In this document: positions 1-11,542 of the stretch, in pieces
Numbering within the stretch: the stretch's first letter is position 1
Layout of the letters: every line of letters starts with the position of its first letter
Origin: Ophiura sarsii
Lineage: Eukaryota; Echinodermata; Ophiuroidea; Amphilepidida; Ophiuridae
NCBI GenBank assembly: GCA_035610835.1
Contig: CM069448.1
Location: forward strand, 26,003,905-26,067,904
Direction: 5' to 3'
Length of the DNA stretch: 64,000 bases
The notes under the pieces: generated by a model
Databases searched by the model: none
What the model was told of the DNA's origin: nothing
Seen by the model: only the letters and a program-made list of their open reading frames with translations
Position numbers and translations under genes: made by a program

Positions 1-679
1 GATGGAGTATCAGTGACTGCAATATTTGCTAGAAATAGCTTCGGAAAATGGTGTATTTGGGCATCTCAAAAACTGAGAAACGTGTTAAAAATCATGTAGA
101 AATTTAGAGGAGGGTCATTAACATCTGCAGAACGGTAAAATGTATAGTATTAAACACGTTTTGTGACCAAATTTATGTCGTAAAATGTTGGAAAATTCAC
201 GTTTTGAAAATTTGTGGTCTTCGAAATTACAGGAATCCTAACTCATTCTAAACCTCACCAAATCATGAAATGAACCCTCGTCTACAAAAAAGTCCATGTA
301 CGTATTGCTCTATCTGCTTGGAGATAGCGAAGACCACGCAAACATCATAGCTTCATACAACGGAATGAAATCCGCCATAGACATGATAGAGATTACATAG
401 CGAAAATCGTAGAGATTTGCACTGCAGTCCTATGTGTAGGGAGTGTTGACAAAAGCAAGGTCCTTTGGCTATTGTGTTTGTTCATGTTTGTGACGACTGA
501 CCCCGTTTAACAATCTTCATAGCTTTCATATAGGGCTTAGGTGACGTGACCTAACTATTGACTGCCCCTAGACAGTGTATACCATCTTGCATTCTTCAAT
601 TCTTCAACGCTAGAGTTGGATGACCAACTATTACAGCGGGCCCCTGAAACTTAGGGACTTGAGTTTTTGTGTACAGGCA
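1..679. other. No recognised gene or element
   Basis: I see no coding pattern, RNA gene or clear repeat in this A+T-rich stretch. Short open frames here have no family-like composition. Confidence 0.5.
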
Positions 680-800
680 ACAGACCCGGGATGATCCCCT
701 ACTCTTTACGATGAGGTCTACAACTATTTTAACGTGTTCAGGGTGAAGCGTCTGAATACACGGGACCAACAGCTTAACGCGACTCTCCGAATCTATAAAC
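680..800 (-). repeat. SINE fragment (same family as 38.4 kb)
   Basis: The segment with the word GATGATCCCCTACTC and the following ~110 bases matches, with scattered differences, the segment at about 38,367-38,485. The longer copy there ends in a tRNA-like head on the minus strand; this copy lacks the head, so it is a truncated SINE. The minus-strand frame across it encodes similar residues in both copies only because the repeat is shared. Confidence 0.6.
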
Positions 801-1277
801 TTCACTTATGCGTTTCAATAATATTTACATCGCCCCGTTTCTGCCATTGAAGCTTAAGGAAATTGATATTGTGCTGAATGTACTTGAAATGTACTGGACA
901 CTAATAAAACTCTATTGTACATTTCACGGACATAAATTATGCTAATGAGCTCATTAAATGACGTCACTCGCATCATCGGGTTTTCCCGATGATTGAAATA
1001 CGTTGATTGAAATTATAGGTCGAGTAAAATGATGTTCTTATTTGTTGTCTGTGAGCTTTTCTGATTTTTTTCCCGTATTGGAATATTTTTTTATTGAAAA
1101 TAGACAGTTCAAAGTAAACGTTGGTTCCAAGTTCAACTGACAGCACATGTATTAAAGGCGACAGCAACGGCAATATGCAAGCAACATTTGAGAAAAAACG
1201 ATGCCCGACTTTGCAAGAAAGTGTACGGGGAAGTGTACGGGTGAACATGACAAACCAAAACAGCCTAGTAACTAATC
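801..1277. other. No recognised feature
   Basis: A+T-rich spacer between the SINE fragment and the tRNA-like gene. A 91-codon minus frame here has no recognisable motif and is left out. Confidence 0.45.
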
Positions 1278-1351
1278 ACCTCCGTGGCGCAATTGGTTAG
1301 CGCGTTCGGCTGTTAACCGAAATGTTGGTGGTTCGAGTCCAGCCGGGGGCG
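1278..1351 (+). tRNA. tRNA-Asn(GTT), possibly a pseudogene
   Basis: The 74-nt segment has the order and spacing of a tRNA: A box TGGCGCAATTGG, anticodon arm CGGCTGTTAACCG with GTT in the loop, B box GGTTCGAGTCC, discriminator G. It matches the usual metazoan tRNA-Asn pattern. Three things weaken it: the first acceptor pair is A-C, one T-stem position is a G-G mismatch, and the variable loop reads AATGT rather than the AAGGT usual in this family. No long T run follows closely. It may be a decaying tRNA gene or a weakly functional copy. Confidence 0.8.
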
Positions 1352-2699
1352 TTGTTACTTTTTGCATTTAATGCAGATTGACAAACAATCACAGTAAAAA
1401 TATAATATTGACAAAATCACAGACCACTTACACAAAAATCGCATCTGCGCATGCTCCTGTCGTGATCGATTTCCACCACACAAGCAATGGGCGAGTTTTA
1501 TAAGTGCTGGAATAGTTACCTTGAATCCTTTGGAACATTTTGTGATAATTTTAATGATATTTCCATGTTGTTATTTTTATTTATGAGTGGAAATTGTCAT
1601 ATATGGATACCTGCTATCTACTGAAGATATAGCAAAATTAACATAGCAATATTACATTTTGTGAGGACAGCTACAATCCTTTTTAAAAGAAATACTTGTC
1701 AGGACAGCGTTCATCCTTTTGAAAGAAATTCTTGTTGAATTGAATGTCTAGGTGTGTTTTTACTGACAGGGGGGGGGGGGGGGGGGGTACATGCACTGTG
1801 TTGTTGTACAAAAAAAATCAAAATAGATTCCAAAATGATAACGTTGGTGACTTTCACCACAAATGTTCAAATTTGATTAATTAATCTACAAAATAACAGC
1901 AGATGTACACCCTCACATCTTGAAATACGGTAGTTGTACAACTTAAGCTTAACTTAGTCACACAACATAAGCTTTTAAGCCTACTCCATCCATCATCAAT
2001 GCATGGAATAATTTAATTTTTTTAAATTTTTATAAGCATACTTTATAGATTGTTTCAAATGTGGCCAAATTTTACTCAAGGCTTCATAGTAAGTTACTTT
2101 TATGCTCCGTATCACCTCCCCCCATGTACCCCAATAAAGTGCTTACTTGACATTTTTTACCCAAGTGGTGCATCTTAAAACTGTGCAGGACTGCTGAATT
2201 TGATCCGACATTGTCCGGTCAGCTGAGATGAAAGGCAGCGGTTTGTTTAAAAATCATCCTTTCCTCTCTAAAAAGCATATAATTACAGTTTCCAATAGGC
2301 TAACTTACAAAACACGTCAAAATGGGTCAAATTAAGGCAACAATTGGATCGAAACAACCTCATCCTGGTTGAAAAAGTGACACTCATCCCTATTGAAAAA
2401 CACGATTCTGATCATTCTAAACAGTAATGCAAACCTCTTTCTATAGGATGATTGTCACTTTTGAAACTGAACCCACGACCATTGAAATGACAATAACTCC
2501 GCTCCGCAACATCGTATCTCATCGATCGAGGTGTCAAAATACGCAGAACAAAATTATTCACCTGATTAATTGCTTCGATTAATGCATACCCTTTCGAGCC
2601 GTTATATATTGGATCATTTCTAAGTGTTTCGATACTTTTTGTGAGCAGTTTACTTGAAATACGCCTAGTCCTACTATAGCAAGCAAAAGCAAAGCTCAT
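1352..2699. other. A+T-rich spacer with a long poly-G tract
   Basis: No gene recognised. A G homopolymer of about 17 lies near 1,770. A stretch near 2,570-2,650 is repeated, reverse complemented, near 62,945-63,020, so it belongs to a dispersed repeat. A 159-codon minus frame over 2,412-2,891 reads through that repeat and the foldback arm and is not a gene. Confidence 0.5.
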
Positions 2700-3352
2700 A
2701 AAGTGCTCAATAAAAGAAAGTAATACACTTTGTTTAAGTCCTTTAGAGTAACTTTCGACTATTTTTTGACCAAACAGACTAGATAGACATTTGGATGAAT
2801 CTTTCCGGCACAATTTGATACCAAAGTTGCCACCTAACAACGAAGATAAACCATGATTAGCACCATTTAAAGAAAATGGGTCACTTTTCAAAAGTCACAT
2901 TTTCAACGCACGCAAGCCGCGAGAAAATGCTGAGCGTGGCACTTGAATGGCCGGGAATGAAATGAATATTGATCACACAGTGCAACTGTATTGGGTCGTG
3001 GCTGAGCGAGCGGGCTATTTCAGTGGCGTAGCTCGGGGGGGGGGGGGGACACATTTTTTTGGAACCCCCCCACCCCCCACTTACGTGAAATTCACGAGGT
3101 GACTGACTGCAAAAGATTTTGGGGCAGCCTTTTACGAAAATTTGAGAAATCTTGCCCCCCCCCCCCTGAAAAAAATCATAGCTTGAAAATGGTTTATATT
3201 TTTGGTTAATAGGTTGCAACTTTGGTATCAAATTGTGCCGAAAAGATTCATCCAAATGTATATCTAGTCTGTTTGGTCAACAAAATAATCGGAAGTTACT
3301 CTAAAGAACCTAAACAAAGTGTATGACTTTCTTTTGTTGAGCACTTTATATT
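2700..3352. mobile_element. Foldback element, ~200-bp inverted arms
   Basis: The left arm (about 2,700-2,908) is the reverse complement, with moderate divergence, of the right arm (about 3,179-3,352). Shared words include GGTATCAAATTGTGCCG and TTGAGCACTTT. Between them lie a ~110-bp centre and a truncated CAGTGGCGTAGC element starting at 3,021. A related foldback with diverged arms lies at 39.4-40.5 kb, and a further copy of the right arm starts the tandem unit at 4.5 kb. No transposase is visible. Confidence 0.65.
3021..3178 (+). mobile_element. hAT-type MITE, right end truncated
   Basis: It starts with the terminal sequence CAGTGGCGTAGC followed by a poly-G tract, contains the family words ACTTACGTGAAATTCACGAG and GGCAGCCTTTTACG, and stops at the family tail just before the expected terminal repeat. 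The family is identified by intact copies at 9.4, 12.2, 13.0 and 30.4 kb with 8-bp target duplications. Confidence 0.7.
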
Positions 3353-5302
3353 TAAATAGTAAGCTCAATGATTGTGAACATTGTTTAAATATTTAATTAG
3401 TGATGCTTAAGTTGTAAGTCATTATGGGAACGTAAAAGCGTTCAATTCGGCCACGAATGTCTACAGATACGACATAGATACGGCGGTATGTGAACATCAA
3501 ACGATATAGATAGTTACGCCGCGCCAATACGTGAAAACCCTGTCATAATAAAGTAGAATCGTACAAAAGAAAACGATTATATTGTATTATCGCAAAGTAA
3601 CGTAAGTCCGGCTAGTACGCCTTTTCAGGTAAAGACCAGCTGTTTTGATGGATGTGGTATTTCAGATAGCGGGGATTCCACTTATCAACCTGTCAATAAA
3701 AGTTGTTATGATGTTTTGCGTAGTATGGACCAATCAGACTACGGTTCATATCACCGTCGCAGCGTCACTAAATGTTTATTATTATTGGCCAATCACAGCG
3801 CAGATACGAGATTCGGGCGTGACTTACGATAAATGCAATATTAAAAATGAGTTCATCGTGAAAAAGAGAAAAGTCACACGTAAAACTGACTTGTTGAAAA
3901 TCAAAATTCAACGTTATTTGTTGCAATATTTTCTATAAATTAAAGAAAATAAAAACAGAAAAAAATGTCTCCTGTTGATTACTTCGAGTCTCGACTCAAG
4001 TTTAGTGTAATTTAACGAGTTGAAAGTACCGCTCGGCTACTCGACTTATGATAACATAGTGACGTATCATATCACTTTTTACATAATGGCGTATTCTTGT
4101 CATATCTTCTACCGAGAATGAGATAATATTGTTATTTACAACGTTTCACATACAGGCGTATGTTCGATACTTGAAATTCTATGCATACGACGTTATGGGT
4201 CAATTAATTCCTCACCAATTAGTGATCCTGCGAAATTATGAGAGTTTCAAAGCAGGGGTGTTACCCGTGCAGCGCCACCTGTATGTCGACGTGTATACAG
4301 TCTTACAAATACGCTACAAACCTGTCGTCACTCCCATTTAAATGAATGTTGTATAAGTTCTTCTTGTGTTTCAGCAAAACAATTAAACGTATCGCAACTT
4401 ACACTCCTGATATAACTGAATTGTTAAAAGAGGGTGAAGAATGAAGAGAGGACGAGATTATTTCTTTTTAAAAACTTGACCTTAAATTAAATTCACAAGG
4501 GACTGTGAACGTGCACTTACTGAAAAAAATCCTAGCTTGAAAATGTGACTTTTGAAAAGTGACTAATTTTCTTTAAATGGTGCCAATCATGGTTTATCTT
4601 TGTGGTTAATAGGTTGCAACTTTGGTATCAAATTGTGCCGAAAAGATTCATCCAAATGTATATCTAGTCTGTTTGGTCAACAAAATAATCGGAAGTTACT
4701 CTAAAGAACCTAAACAAAGTGTATGACTTTCTTTTGTTGAGCACTTTATATTCAAATAGTAAGCTCAATGATTGTGAACATTTTAAAAATATTTAATTAG
4801 TGATGCTTAAGTTGTAAGTCATTATGGGAACGTAAAAGCGTTCAATTCGGCCACGAATGTCTACAGATACGACATAGATACGGCGGTATGTGAATATCAA
4901 ACGATATTTACGCCGCGCCAATACGTGAAAACCCTGTCATAATAAAGTAGAATCGTACAAAAGAACACGATTATATTGTATTATCGCAAAGTAACGTAAG
5001 TCCGGCTAGTACGCCTTTTCAGGTAAAGACCAGCTGTTTTGAAGGATGTGGTATTTCAGATAGCGGGGATTCCACTTATCAACCTGTCAATAAAAGTTGT
5101 TATGATGTTTTGCGTAGTATGGTCCATAGTAGATTGGTTTATAGATTGGTTTATTGAAAATTACAAAATCGTGGCTTAAAAGCCAAATTGCATTGCACTT
5201 ACAATATTATAAAAACATTTAAATACATTCAAAGAAATACATTAAAATATAAATATAAAATACAAAGACACATTTATATAAAACATGTGATACCAATAAC
5301 AC

Positions 5303-5652
5303 TCTCACGAGATGAACATACACATACCCTCAAACAGCCTTACCCACACGTACCCCCCCCCCCACACACCAGACCTCTCCCACACACTTTCATAAATTTA
5401 ACAATAAAAAGATCCTCTCACGAGATGAACATACACATACCCTCAAACAGCCTTACCCACACGCACGTCCCCCACACCCCTCCCCCCACCAGACCTCTCC
5501 CACACACTTTCATAAATTTAACAATAAAAAGATCCTCTCACGAGATGAACATACACATACCCTCAAACAGCCTTACCCACACGTACCCCCCCCCCCCCCC
5601 CCCCCCCCCACACACACCCCACCCACCAGACCTCTCCCACACACTTTCATAA
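5303..5652. repeat. Three-copy ~120-bp tandem repeat in the LINE 3' region
   Basis: Copies start at about 5,303, 5,415 and 5,535. Each begins CTCTCACGAGATGAACATAC, passes through a poly-C segment of variable length and ends near TTTCATAAATTTAACAAT. A proline-rich plus-strand frame of 154 codons over this repeat is an artefact. Confidence 0.85.
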
Positions 5653-5706
5653 ATATAACAATAATAAGATGCATTTATTTATTGATTGCACACAAAAATT
5701 CTAAAA

Positions 5707-7878
5707 TTATTCATTGTTTAAAAGTCTGACATAATATGGTACCGGGCTGTTAAAAAATCTCTTTGTCCTGAAACGAGGCTGGGAAATTGTACTTGAATTA
5801 CGTAGGTTAAAACTGTGACATTCATTTCTTCTGGGTGGTAAAAGATGTTCAGTCCTGACATTTTGATCTAAACCTTTGGCAAACTTGAGAGAGTGATGTT
5901 CTCTTCTTTCCTCCAGACTATCAAGATCACACATGCTTAAGGCATCAGAATAAGAATGATACTTGCGGCCTAAGATAGTTCTACAGGCCCGTTTTTGAAT
6001 TCTTTCTATAGTCTTAGATTGTTTCTTGGTAATACTAGGATGCCATACAACGTCACAATATTCGATGACTGGTCTGAGGTAACTTTTGTACACGACAGTA
6101 AGCTCATCTTGATCAAAGCCAAACTTTTTTAGAGACCGTAACATGAACAAGCGCTTGTTGGCTTTGGAAAGCATGTCATCTATTTGAGCGTTCCACTTGA
6201 GATCATGTTGGATAAGTACACCAAGAATTTTAGCCTTTTCAACATACGGCAGTACCTCATTACCAATTCTCAAATCTAAATGACGCGGTGTGTCTTTACC
6301 AAACTTAACTTGCAATGCTTGACATTTGGCAGGGTTTAGATTCAGACAATTGGCATCTGACCATTTTTTAAAATCATTCAAATCCTCCTGAAGGTTGCCA
6401 AGTTCAGCAAAATTGCGGTTTTCAGCAAATGTCATATCATCAACATATTTCCAATAACTGGACCTAGCATCTACAGCAGCATCATTAATGACGATCTGAA
6501 AGCCAAGTGGACCTAGTTTGGTACCTTGAGGGACACCGCCATTAATACATACAAAATCAGAAAGGGTATTATTAAATTTGACACATTGCTGCCTGTTATG
6601 CAAAAAATCGCATACCCAGGGTATTATGGATCTGCGCACTCCCATGTCAATCATTTTGTCAATGAGAAGGGTGTGGTTTATCAGGTCAAATGCTTTAGAA
6701 AAATCAGTGAGAACAACTGTGCTAACATTGTGTTGTTGCTCAGCGCCCTGGTGAAGGAGATGAATTAGATTGACCAAATAATGACTAGTAGAAACACCCT
6801 TGACATTGCCAAACTGATTGACATCAATTAAACTTTGAACATCATGAAGGATCCAATGTGAAACAAAACCTTCGGCTATTTTAGCGAAAATGGAAGTTAA
6901 GGACACAGGTCTTAACTTGTCCTTATTCGGAGGCTTTGTTTTAGGGATCGGTACTACAATGCCCTCTTTCCACTGAGTTGGTACAATTCCTTCAATCAGA
7001 GAGCTATTCAGAATATCAGTTAATGGAATGCTAAGTTCGTAAGCAAATTCTTTAACGATTTGTGGTTTTATCCCATCGGGACCAGCAGCCTTGGAAGGAT
7101 TCACCTTTTTGAGCTCAGCATAGACTTCCCAGGGATACAGATAAGGTGGTGCTGACTCGGCAGGTCTATATGCTGGGAGTTGGGATGTGTCGAGTGGTTC
7201 AATGTGCTCAGACACACCTGCAAACATGCTGTTAATATAGTTGGCTTTGCCTTTAACATCCTTATCCTCTACCCCAGGGATGTCCAGTTTAAGCTCAGAT
7301 CTGCTATTATTTGTTACCATTTTAATTTGCTGGTGCCATTTCTTAGGCTCAACCTTTTGCAGATGTTTTATTCTATTAGCATGATATGTTGTTTTTGCTT
7401 TCTGAATTTCCCTTTGAACCTTATTACGCAATCTACGCCAATCGTGATTACCTTCAAAAAATGCTCTTTGTCGAGCACGGATCAAGTTTTTAACTCGAGT
7501 GGTGATCCACGGCCTATCGTTGTTATGAAGCCTTTTCTTTTTAATTGGAAAGCATGATTCAAAGGCAGTATCAAGAATGGCATACATAGCATCACATTTA
7601 TTTTGAGTTCCCTGGGCACTGATCACTTCGTGCCAGTCCTGGTTTTGAATCCAGATGCCAAAAGATCTTATACCATTGTCAGTGATTGGCCGACCAACAG
7701 AGATCATAACCGTGTTCCTTTTAACCCTGTTTTGTAATTTAGGTTTCCACAGTACACACAGATGGTCGCTTTTACCAATTGATGGTAAAGGACAAGGGTC
7801 ACCATATTGATCTCTCAGTTTGCTGTTGGTTATCAGAAGATCCAAAATAGCGTTTTGACGTGTGTTGAAAGTAACCAA
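5707..7878 (-). CDS. LINE reverse transcriptase with the end of an APE endonuclease
   Basis: An uninterrupted frame of 723 codons. The first ~45 residues are the end of an apurinic-like endonuclease, with the conserved Ser-Asp-His at residues 37-39; the rest of that domain is missing, so the start codon given is only the first in-frame Met after truncation. The reverse transcriptase core follows: TDFSKAF carrying the first catalytic aspartate, GVPQGTKLGP, and YVDD near residues 477-480. A C-terminal region with EERREHHSLKFAKGL is typical of CR1/jockey-group LINEs. The protein would copy the element's RNA at a nicked genomic target. The intact frame suggests a young insertion, but 5' truncation makes it non-autonomous. 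The exact clade (CR1, Rex1, Daphne or other) is uncertain. Confidence 0.9.
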   Translation of the reverse strand: MVTFNTRQNAILDLLITNSKLRDQYGDPCPLPSIGKSDHLCVLWKPKLQNRVKRNTVMISVGRPITDNGIRSFGIWIQNQDWHEVISAQGTQNKCDAMYAILDTAFESCFPIKKKRLHNNDRPWITTRVKNLIRARQRAFFEGNHDWRRLRNKVQREIQKAKTTYHANRIKHLQKVEPKKWHQQIKMVTNNSRSELKLDIPGVEDKDVKGKANYINSMFAGVSEHIEPLDTSQLPAYRPAESAPPYLYPWEVYAELKKVNPSKAAGPDGIKPQIVKEFAYELSIPLTDILNSSLIEGIVPTQWKEGIVVPIPKTKPPNKDKLRPVSLTSIFAKIAEGFVSHWILHDVQSLIDVNQFGNVKGVSTSHYLVNLIHLLHQGAEQQHNVSTVVLTDFSKAFDLINHTLLIDKMIDMGVRRSIIPWVCDFLHNRQQCVKFNNTLSDFVCINGGVPQGTKLGPLGFQIVINDAAVDARSSYWKYVDDMTFAENRNFAELGNLQEDLNDFKKWSDANCLNLNPAKCQALQVKFGKDTPRHLDLRIGNEVLPYVEKAKILGVLIQHDLKWNAQIDDMLSKANKRLFMLRSLKKFGFDQDELTVVYKSYLRPVIEYCDVVWHPSITKKQSKTIERIQKRACRTILGRKYHSYSDALSMCDLDSLEERREHHSLKFAKGLDQNVRTEHLLPPRRNECHSFNLRNSSTISQPRFRTKRFFNSPVPYYVRLLNNE

Positions 7879-8767
7879 TTGAAATAAATCATTTCCATAC
7901 TACGCAAAACAATCAGACTACGGTTCATATCACCGTCGCAGCGTCACTAAATGTTTATTATTATTGGCTAATCACAGCGCAGATACGAGATTCGGGCGTG
8001 ACTTACGATAAATGCAATATTAAAAATGAGTTCATCGTGAAACTCCGTAAGAGAAAAGTCACACGTAAAACTGACTTGTTGAAAATCAAAATTCAACGTT
8101 ATTTGTTGCAATATTTTCTATAAATTAAAGAAAATAAAAACAGAAAGAAATGTCTCCTGTTGATTACTTCGAGTCTCGACTCAAGTTTAGTGTAATTTAA
8201 CGAGTTGAAAGCACCGCTCGGCTACTCGACTTATGATAACATAGTGACGTATCATATCACTTTTTACATAATGGCGTATTCTTGTCATATCTACCGAGAA
8301 TGAGATAATATTGTTATTTACAACGTTTCACATACAGGCGTATGTTCGATACTTGAAATTCTATGCATACGACGTTATGGGTCAATTAATTCCTCACTAA
8401 TTAGTGATCCTGCAAAATTATGAGAGTTTCAAAGTGTGTTACCCGTGCAGCGCCACCTGTATGTCGACGTGTATACAGTCTTACAAATACGCTACAAACC
8501 TGTCGTCACTCCCATTTAAATGAATGTTGTATATTAGTTCTTCTTGTGTTTCAGCAAAACAATTAAACGTATCGCAACTTACACTTCTGATATAACTGAA
8601 TTGTTAAAAGAGGGTGAAGAATGAAGAGAGGACGAGATTATTTATTTTTAAAAATTTGACCTTAAATTAAATACACAAGGGACTGTGAACGCGCACTTAC
8701 TGCACCAACCCCTTCGATTAAGCTGTACATGTATTTCGTGTCCAATATTTTATGAAGTGGAAATAAA

Positions 8768-9175
8768 CGAAGTGGCTGTTCACATGTTCACGAAGAGGGA
8801 AAGTGGCTATTGGACGAAGTGGCTTTTGGATGAAGTGGCTATTGGACGAAGTGGCTATATGACGAGAAAGTGGGAACGGACGAAGTGGCTAGTGGCTGGC
8901 TATTGGGCCGAGTGGGAATGGATGAACTGGCTATTGGAAGAAGTGGCTATAGACGATTTGAGAATGGACGAAAGTGGGAACGGACCAAGTGGCTTTTGGA
9001 TGAAGTGGCTATTAAACGAATTAGCTATCGGACGAAGTGGCTATTGGACAAAGTGGCTATTAGATATACAAACTGGTTAATGGACGAACTGGCTATTGGA
9101 CGAAGCGGCTATTGGACGAACTTGGAATGGACGAACTGACTATAATTAGAAGAAGTGGGAATGGACGAAGTGACC
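8768..9175 (+). repeat. Minisatellite, unit about 18 bp
   Basis: About twenty degenerate copies of a word close to GGACGAAGTGGCTATT. Two overlapping open frames (131 and 89 codons) are by-products of the periodic sequence and have only the repeat's own composition. Confidence 0.85.
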
Positions 9176-9370
9176 GTATACACATAAAATTAAAAGTGTA
9201 AGACTTTAAAGTAATTCATTTACAAAATGCCTTTTCACATGCCTGTTAATATATTCGTGGCTTCACGTCATATTAATTGGCAGAATAAGCGAAAATAAAA
9301 GGACGGCGAACGCGAAACCCACTAACCCAGCCGTTATTACAGCGTGACTTCCGTGTCAATTGATATAGGT

Positions 9371-9593
9371 CAGTGGCGTAGCCAGGTTTTTCTCAGTGGG
9401 GGGGCAAAGGGGGGGCCGGGAGTTTTGGTGGGGGGGCAACAACCAAATTGAGGATTGAATTTCCTTGTGTTGTGAATAGGTTAGTCCCAAATTATTTCAA
9501 CTGACATTTCCCACAGGGGGGGCAACAGGGGGGGCAGAGAACCCCACAGGGGGGGCAGCTGCCCCCCCTTGCCCCCCCTTGGCTACGCCACTG
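9371..9593. mobile_element. hAT-type MITE with 8-bp TSD
   Basis: Terminal inverted repeats CAGTGGCGTAGCC and GGCTACGCCACTG bound a 223-bp G-rich body. The eight bases before (ATATAGGT, 9,363-9,370) and after (ATATAGGT, 9,594-9,601) are identical. An 8-bp duplication and a CAGTG terminus fit the hAT superfamily. No coding capacity. Confidence 0.92.
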
Positions 9594-9611
9594 ATATAGG
9601 TATAGTGTATT

Positions 9612-9720
9612 CAGACGACGGTGGCCACGGGAAACCTAAATTTTGAATTCGTATTGGAATAAACTCAGTTAAAGCTGTTAAAGAATTCACACCACTTAAT
9701 GGTTCGCCACTAAAGGTTTA
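9612..9720 (+). mobile_element. Left end of a CAGACGA-family element
   Basis: Starts CAGACGACGGTGG and shares the following words (CCTAAATTTTGAATTCG) with the copy at 30,329. I could not find its right terminus, so it is listed as a partial copy. Confidence 0.5.
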
Positions 9721-9965
9721 CATGCTAAAGGAGTGTTACAAAATGGCCATTTCTCGCTTATAAAGCGATTGGATTTTTCGATTTGACATTTCATGATATC
9801 TTTGATCATTTAATCAAAACAATTATATATGGTATCCCCGAAAGTTCCGAGAAATTAGCCCCCAGAGTTGGACAACTGGTGTAGCGCCCTCATTTATCAG
9901 AAAAAGTTGAGAAATGTTGCCAGAACATTTACAATCAAAATGGTGGCACTTAACTTTTTGGTAAG

Positions 9966-10260
9966 GGTGTGCCGCCCAGGGTCTCAAAAAGGGGCTTTGG
10001 AACTGAACTGAGAGAATGTTATGACGAAAAATAAGGTCTTAAGAACTGATTTTCTCGAAAAAGTAGGTCTTAAGAACTGGTTTGTTTTTCAAATTTGATT
10101 AGTAAAAACGCAAATTTTCGAAAAATGTGGGTTTTAGAAATGCACATTTTTCAAATTTCAATAATGGGGGTCTTTTAAGAGCTGATGCAGGCTCATGAGG
10201 GGGTCTTAGAGCTAGCAGAAGAGGGTGCAAAGGGGGGTATTCAGGGCGGCACATACCTAT
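9966..10260. mobile_element. MITE with GTGCCGCCC terminal repeats
   Basis: GTGTGCCGCCCAGG on the left faces CAGGGCGGCACATAC on the right. The body holds internal repeats of GGTCTTAAGAACTG. The terminal repeats are short (about 10-12 bp) and I could not define a target duplication. Confidence 0.5.
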
Positions 10261-10265
10261 ACCCC

Positions 10266-11239
10266 TTTTTAATGTCAGTGCCCCCTTCGGGCGTAGAGTA
10301 CGTCCTAAATGCAAACTGCCCAGTGAGGTGAGTGTTATAATACGACAGTCCGAGTTAGTACACATCTCGTTACATTATGCACTGATTGCATTGAGCATTT
10401 CTGTTATACTGAACATGCTGAACTACTCCACGTAAGGGGGTATGGACCCTCAGGTATAGCCTCCGAAAAACTGCCGTAACTTCCTCATTATTCATTTAAT
10501 TTATATAAAAGTATACTTTTTTTTGTGCAGAAAAGGGTCCAATGAATCCAACCATGATCATGAAATTGATCATTTCGGAGAAAATTATAAAAAAACTTTT
10601 TTTGACCAATTTTAGGTTCTGCAAATATAACTCAAAATGTCATACTAGTTTTATTATAATCCTATTACAATTCCCTAGGAATCTTTTTTTAATTTTTTTT
10701 TAAATTATAGACCAAAGTGTTAAAAATGTGATTTTCATGATTTTGGAGGTAACAAATCAGATTTGTTAGCACTTTTTGGTCTATAATTCAAAAAATAAAT
10801 GAGATATTCAAAAAAGAAGAAGAAAAAAGCTTATGATTTTAAGAGAGTAGCCAATACGTTTATTTACACAACACAATATTTAGTTGTTCCCAAAACCTTT
10901 TTTATCTTTTGTTCTATTGTATATATTAATTGTCAGTCACGTCATATCATATAATCAATAATGACAGTTAACATTTTTCACTTTCCTTCTAATCAAATCT
11001 TACAGATGTTTTTCTAATTTTAAGTTTTAAATATAATACACTTAGTAAATCGGTATGTTTCCCATATCGGTATTTGCTAATAGTTGATTTAGCAACGATT
11101 ATACACGTATTAATGATATCGACATTATTACTATCATCGTCATTCATACATTATCCGATGTTAACGTTGATTGGTAGAATGCGCGAAAATAAAAGTACCG
11201 CGAAATTAAAGAGTAACAGGTGTGTCAATTCACAAATCG
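10266..11239. other. No gene; one small inverted repeat
   Basis: A+T-rich. The word ATTATAGACCAAA near 10,704 is answered by TTTGGTCTATAAT near 10,779, forming a stem with a ~50-bp loop. Nothing else recognised. Confidence 0.45.
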
Positions 11240-11247
11240 TCTTTGGT

Positions 11248-11534
11248 CAGACGATCGTGGACACGAACGGCCGTAAATTTTGAATTTCCGTTGGTTTCAA
11301 TGTAACTATGGATTTTGAATATAAATGACCCCATAAAATTCATCAACCGTTGGAACTAAATTATTTCATCCTAAAACCGTTGGGAGTTGGATAACCAAAT
11401 CCAGTGTCAGTATCATTTTTTGAATTTAATCCGTTGTTAAGCGTTCGTCCCATTCACTTGATCACGTAACCTCGTTCGCATATTTTAACCTGGATATAAT
11501 TATTCGTGAATACGCCCGTGTCCGGCATCGTCTG
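11248..11534. mobile_element. CAGACGA-family MITE with 8-bp TSD
   Basis: The ends are CAGACGATCGTGGACACG and the facing CGTGTCCGGCATCGTCTG. The flanks TCTTTGGT at 11,240-11,247 and 11,535-11,542 are identical, an 8-bp target duplication. A longer copy at 30,329-30,937 has its own 8-bp duplication. Probably a hAT-type non-autonomous family distinct from the CAGTGGCG family. Confidence 0.88.
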
Positions 11535-11542
11535 TCTTTGGT

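Larger units (their letters stand above)
5123..7894 (-). mobile_element. CR1/jockey-group non-LTR retrotransposon, 5' truncated
   Basis: A minus-strand LINE inserted in unit B of the tandem duplication. Its 3' end (low coordinates) finishes in a short tandem repeat of the AAACCAATCTA type, as in CR1-like elements. Its 5' end is cut inside the endonuclease domain. Comparison with unit A shows the join: the 16 target bases at 5,107-5,122 reappear reverse complemented at 7,895-7,910, and three target bases (ACC) are missing. The 3' untranslated region carries a three-copy ~120-bp tandem repeat. Confidence 0.85.
3177..8702. repeat. Tandem duplication of a 1.3 kb unit, second copy split by a LINE
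   Basis: Unit A (about 3,177-4,521) and unit B (about 4,522-5,122 plus 7,911-8,702) are nearly the same sequence in the same orientation. Both begin in the tail of the CAGTGGCGTAGC element followed by the foldback arm and end at CGCACTTACTG (CGTGCACTTACTG in unit A). The base differences are few and scattered, so the duplication looks recent. Neither unit holds a convincing gene; the 97- and 70-codon frames are not preserved as proteins. Unit A gives the empty-site sequence for the LINE in unit B. Confidence 0.8.

Noticed and set aside
2412..2891. 159-codon minus-strand frame
   Set aside because: It runs through a dispersed repeat and the left arm of a foldback element; other copies of the same repeat do not keep the frame.
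5188..5652. Proline- and histidine-rich 154-codon plus frame
   Set aside because: It is the translation of the three-copy C-rich repeat in the LINE 3' region.
8685..9139. Two tryptophan-rich frames that resemble a repeat protein
   Set aside because: The DNA is an 18-bp minisatellite, which opens several frames at once.
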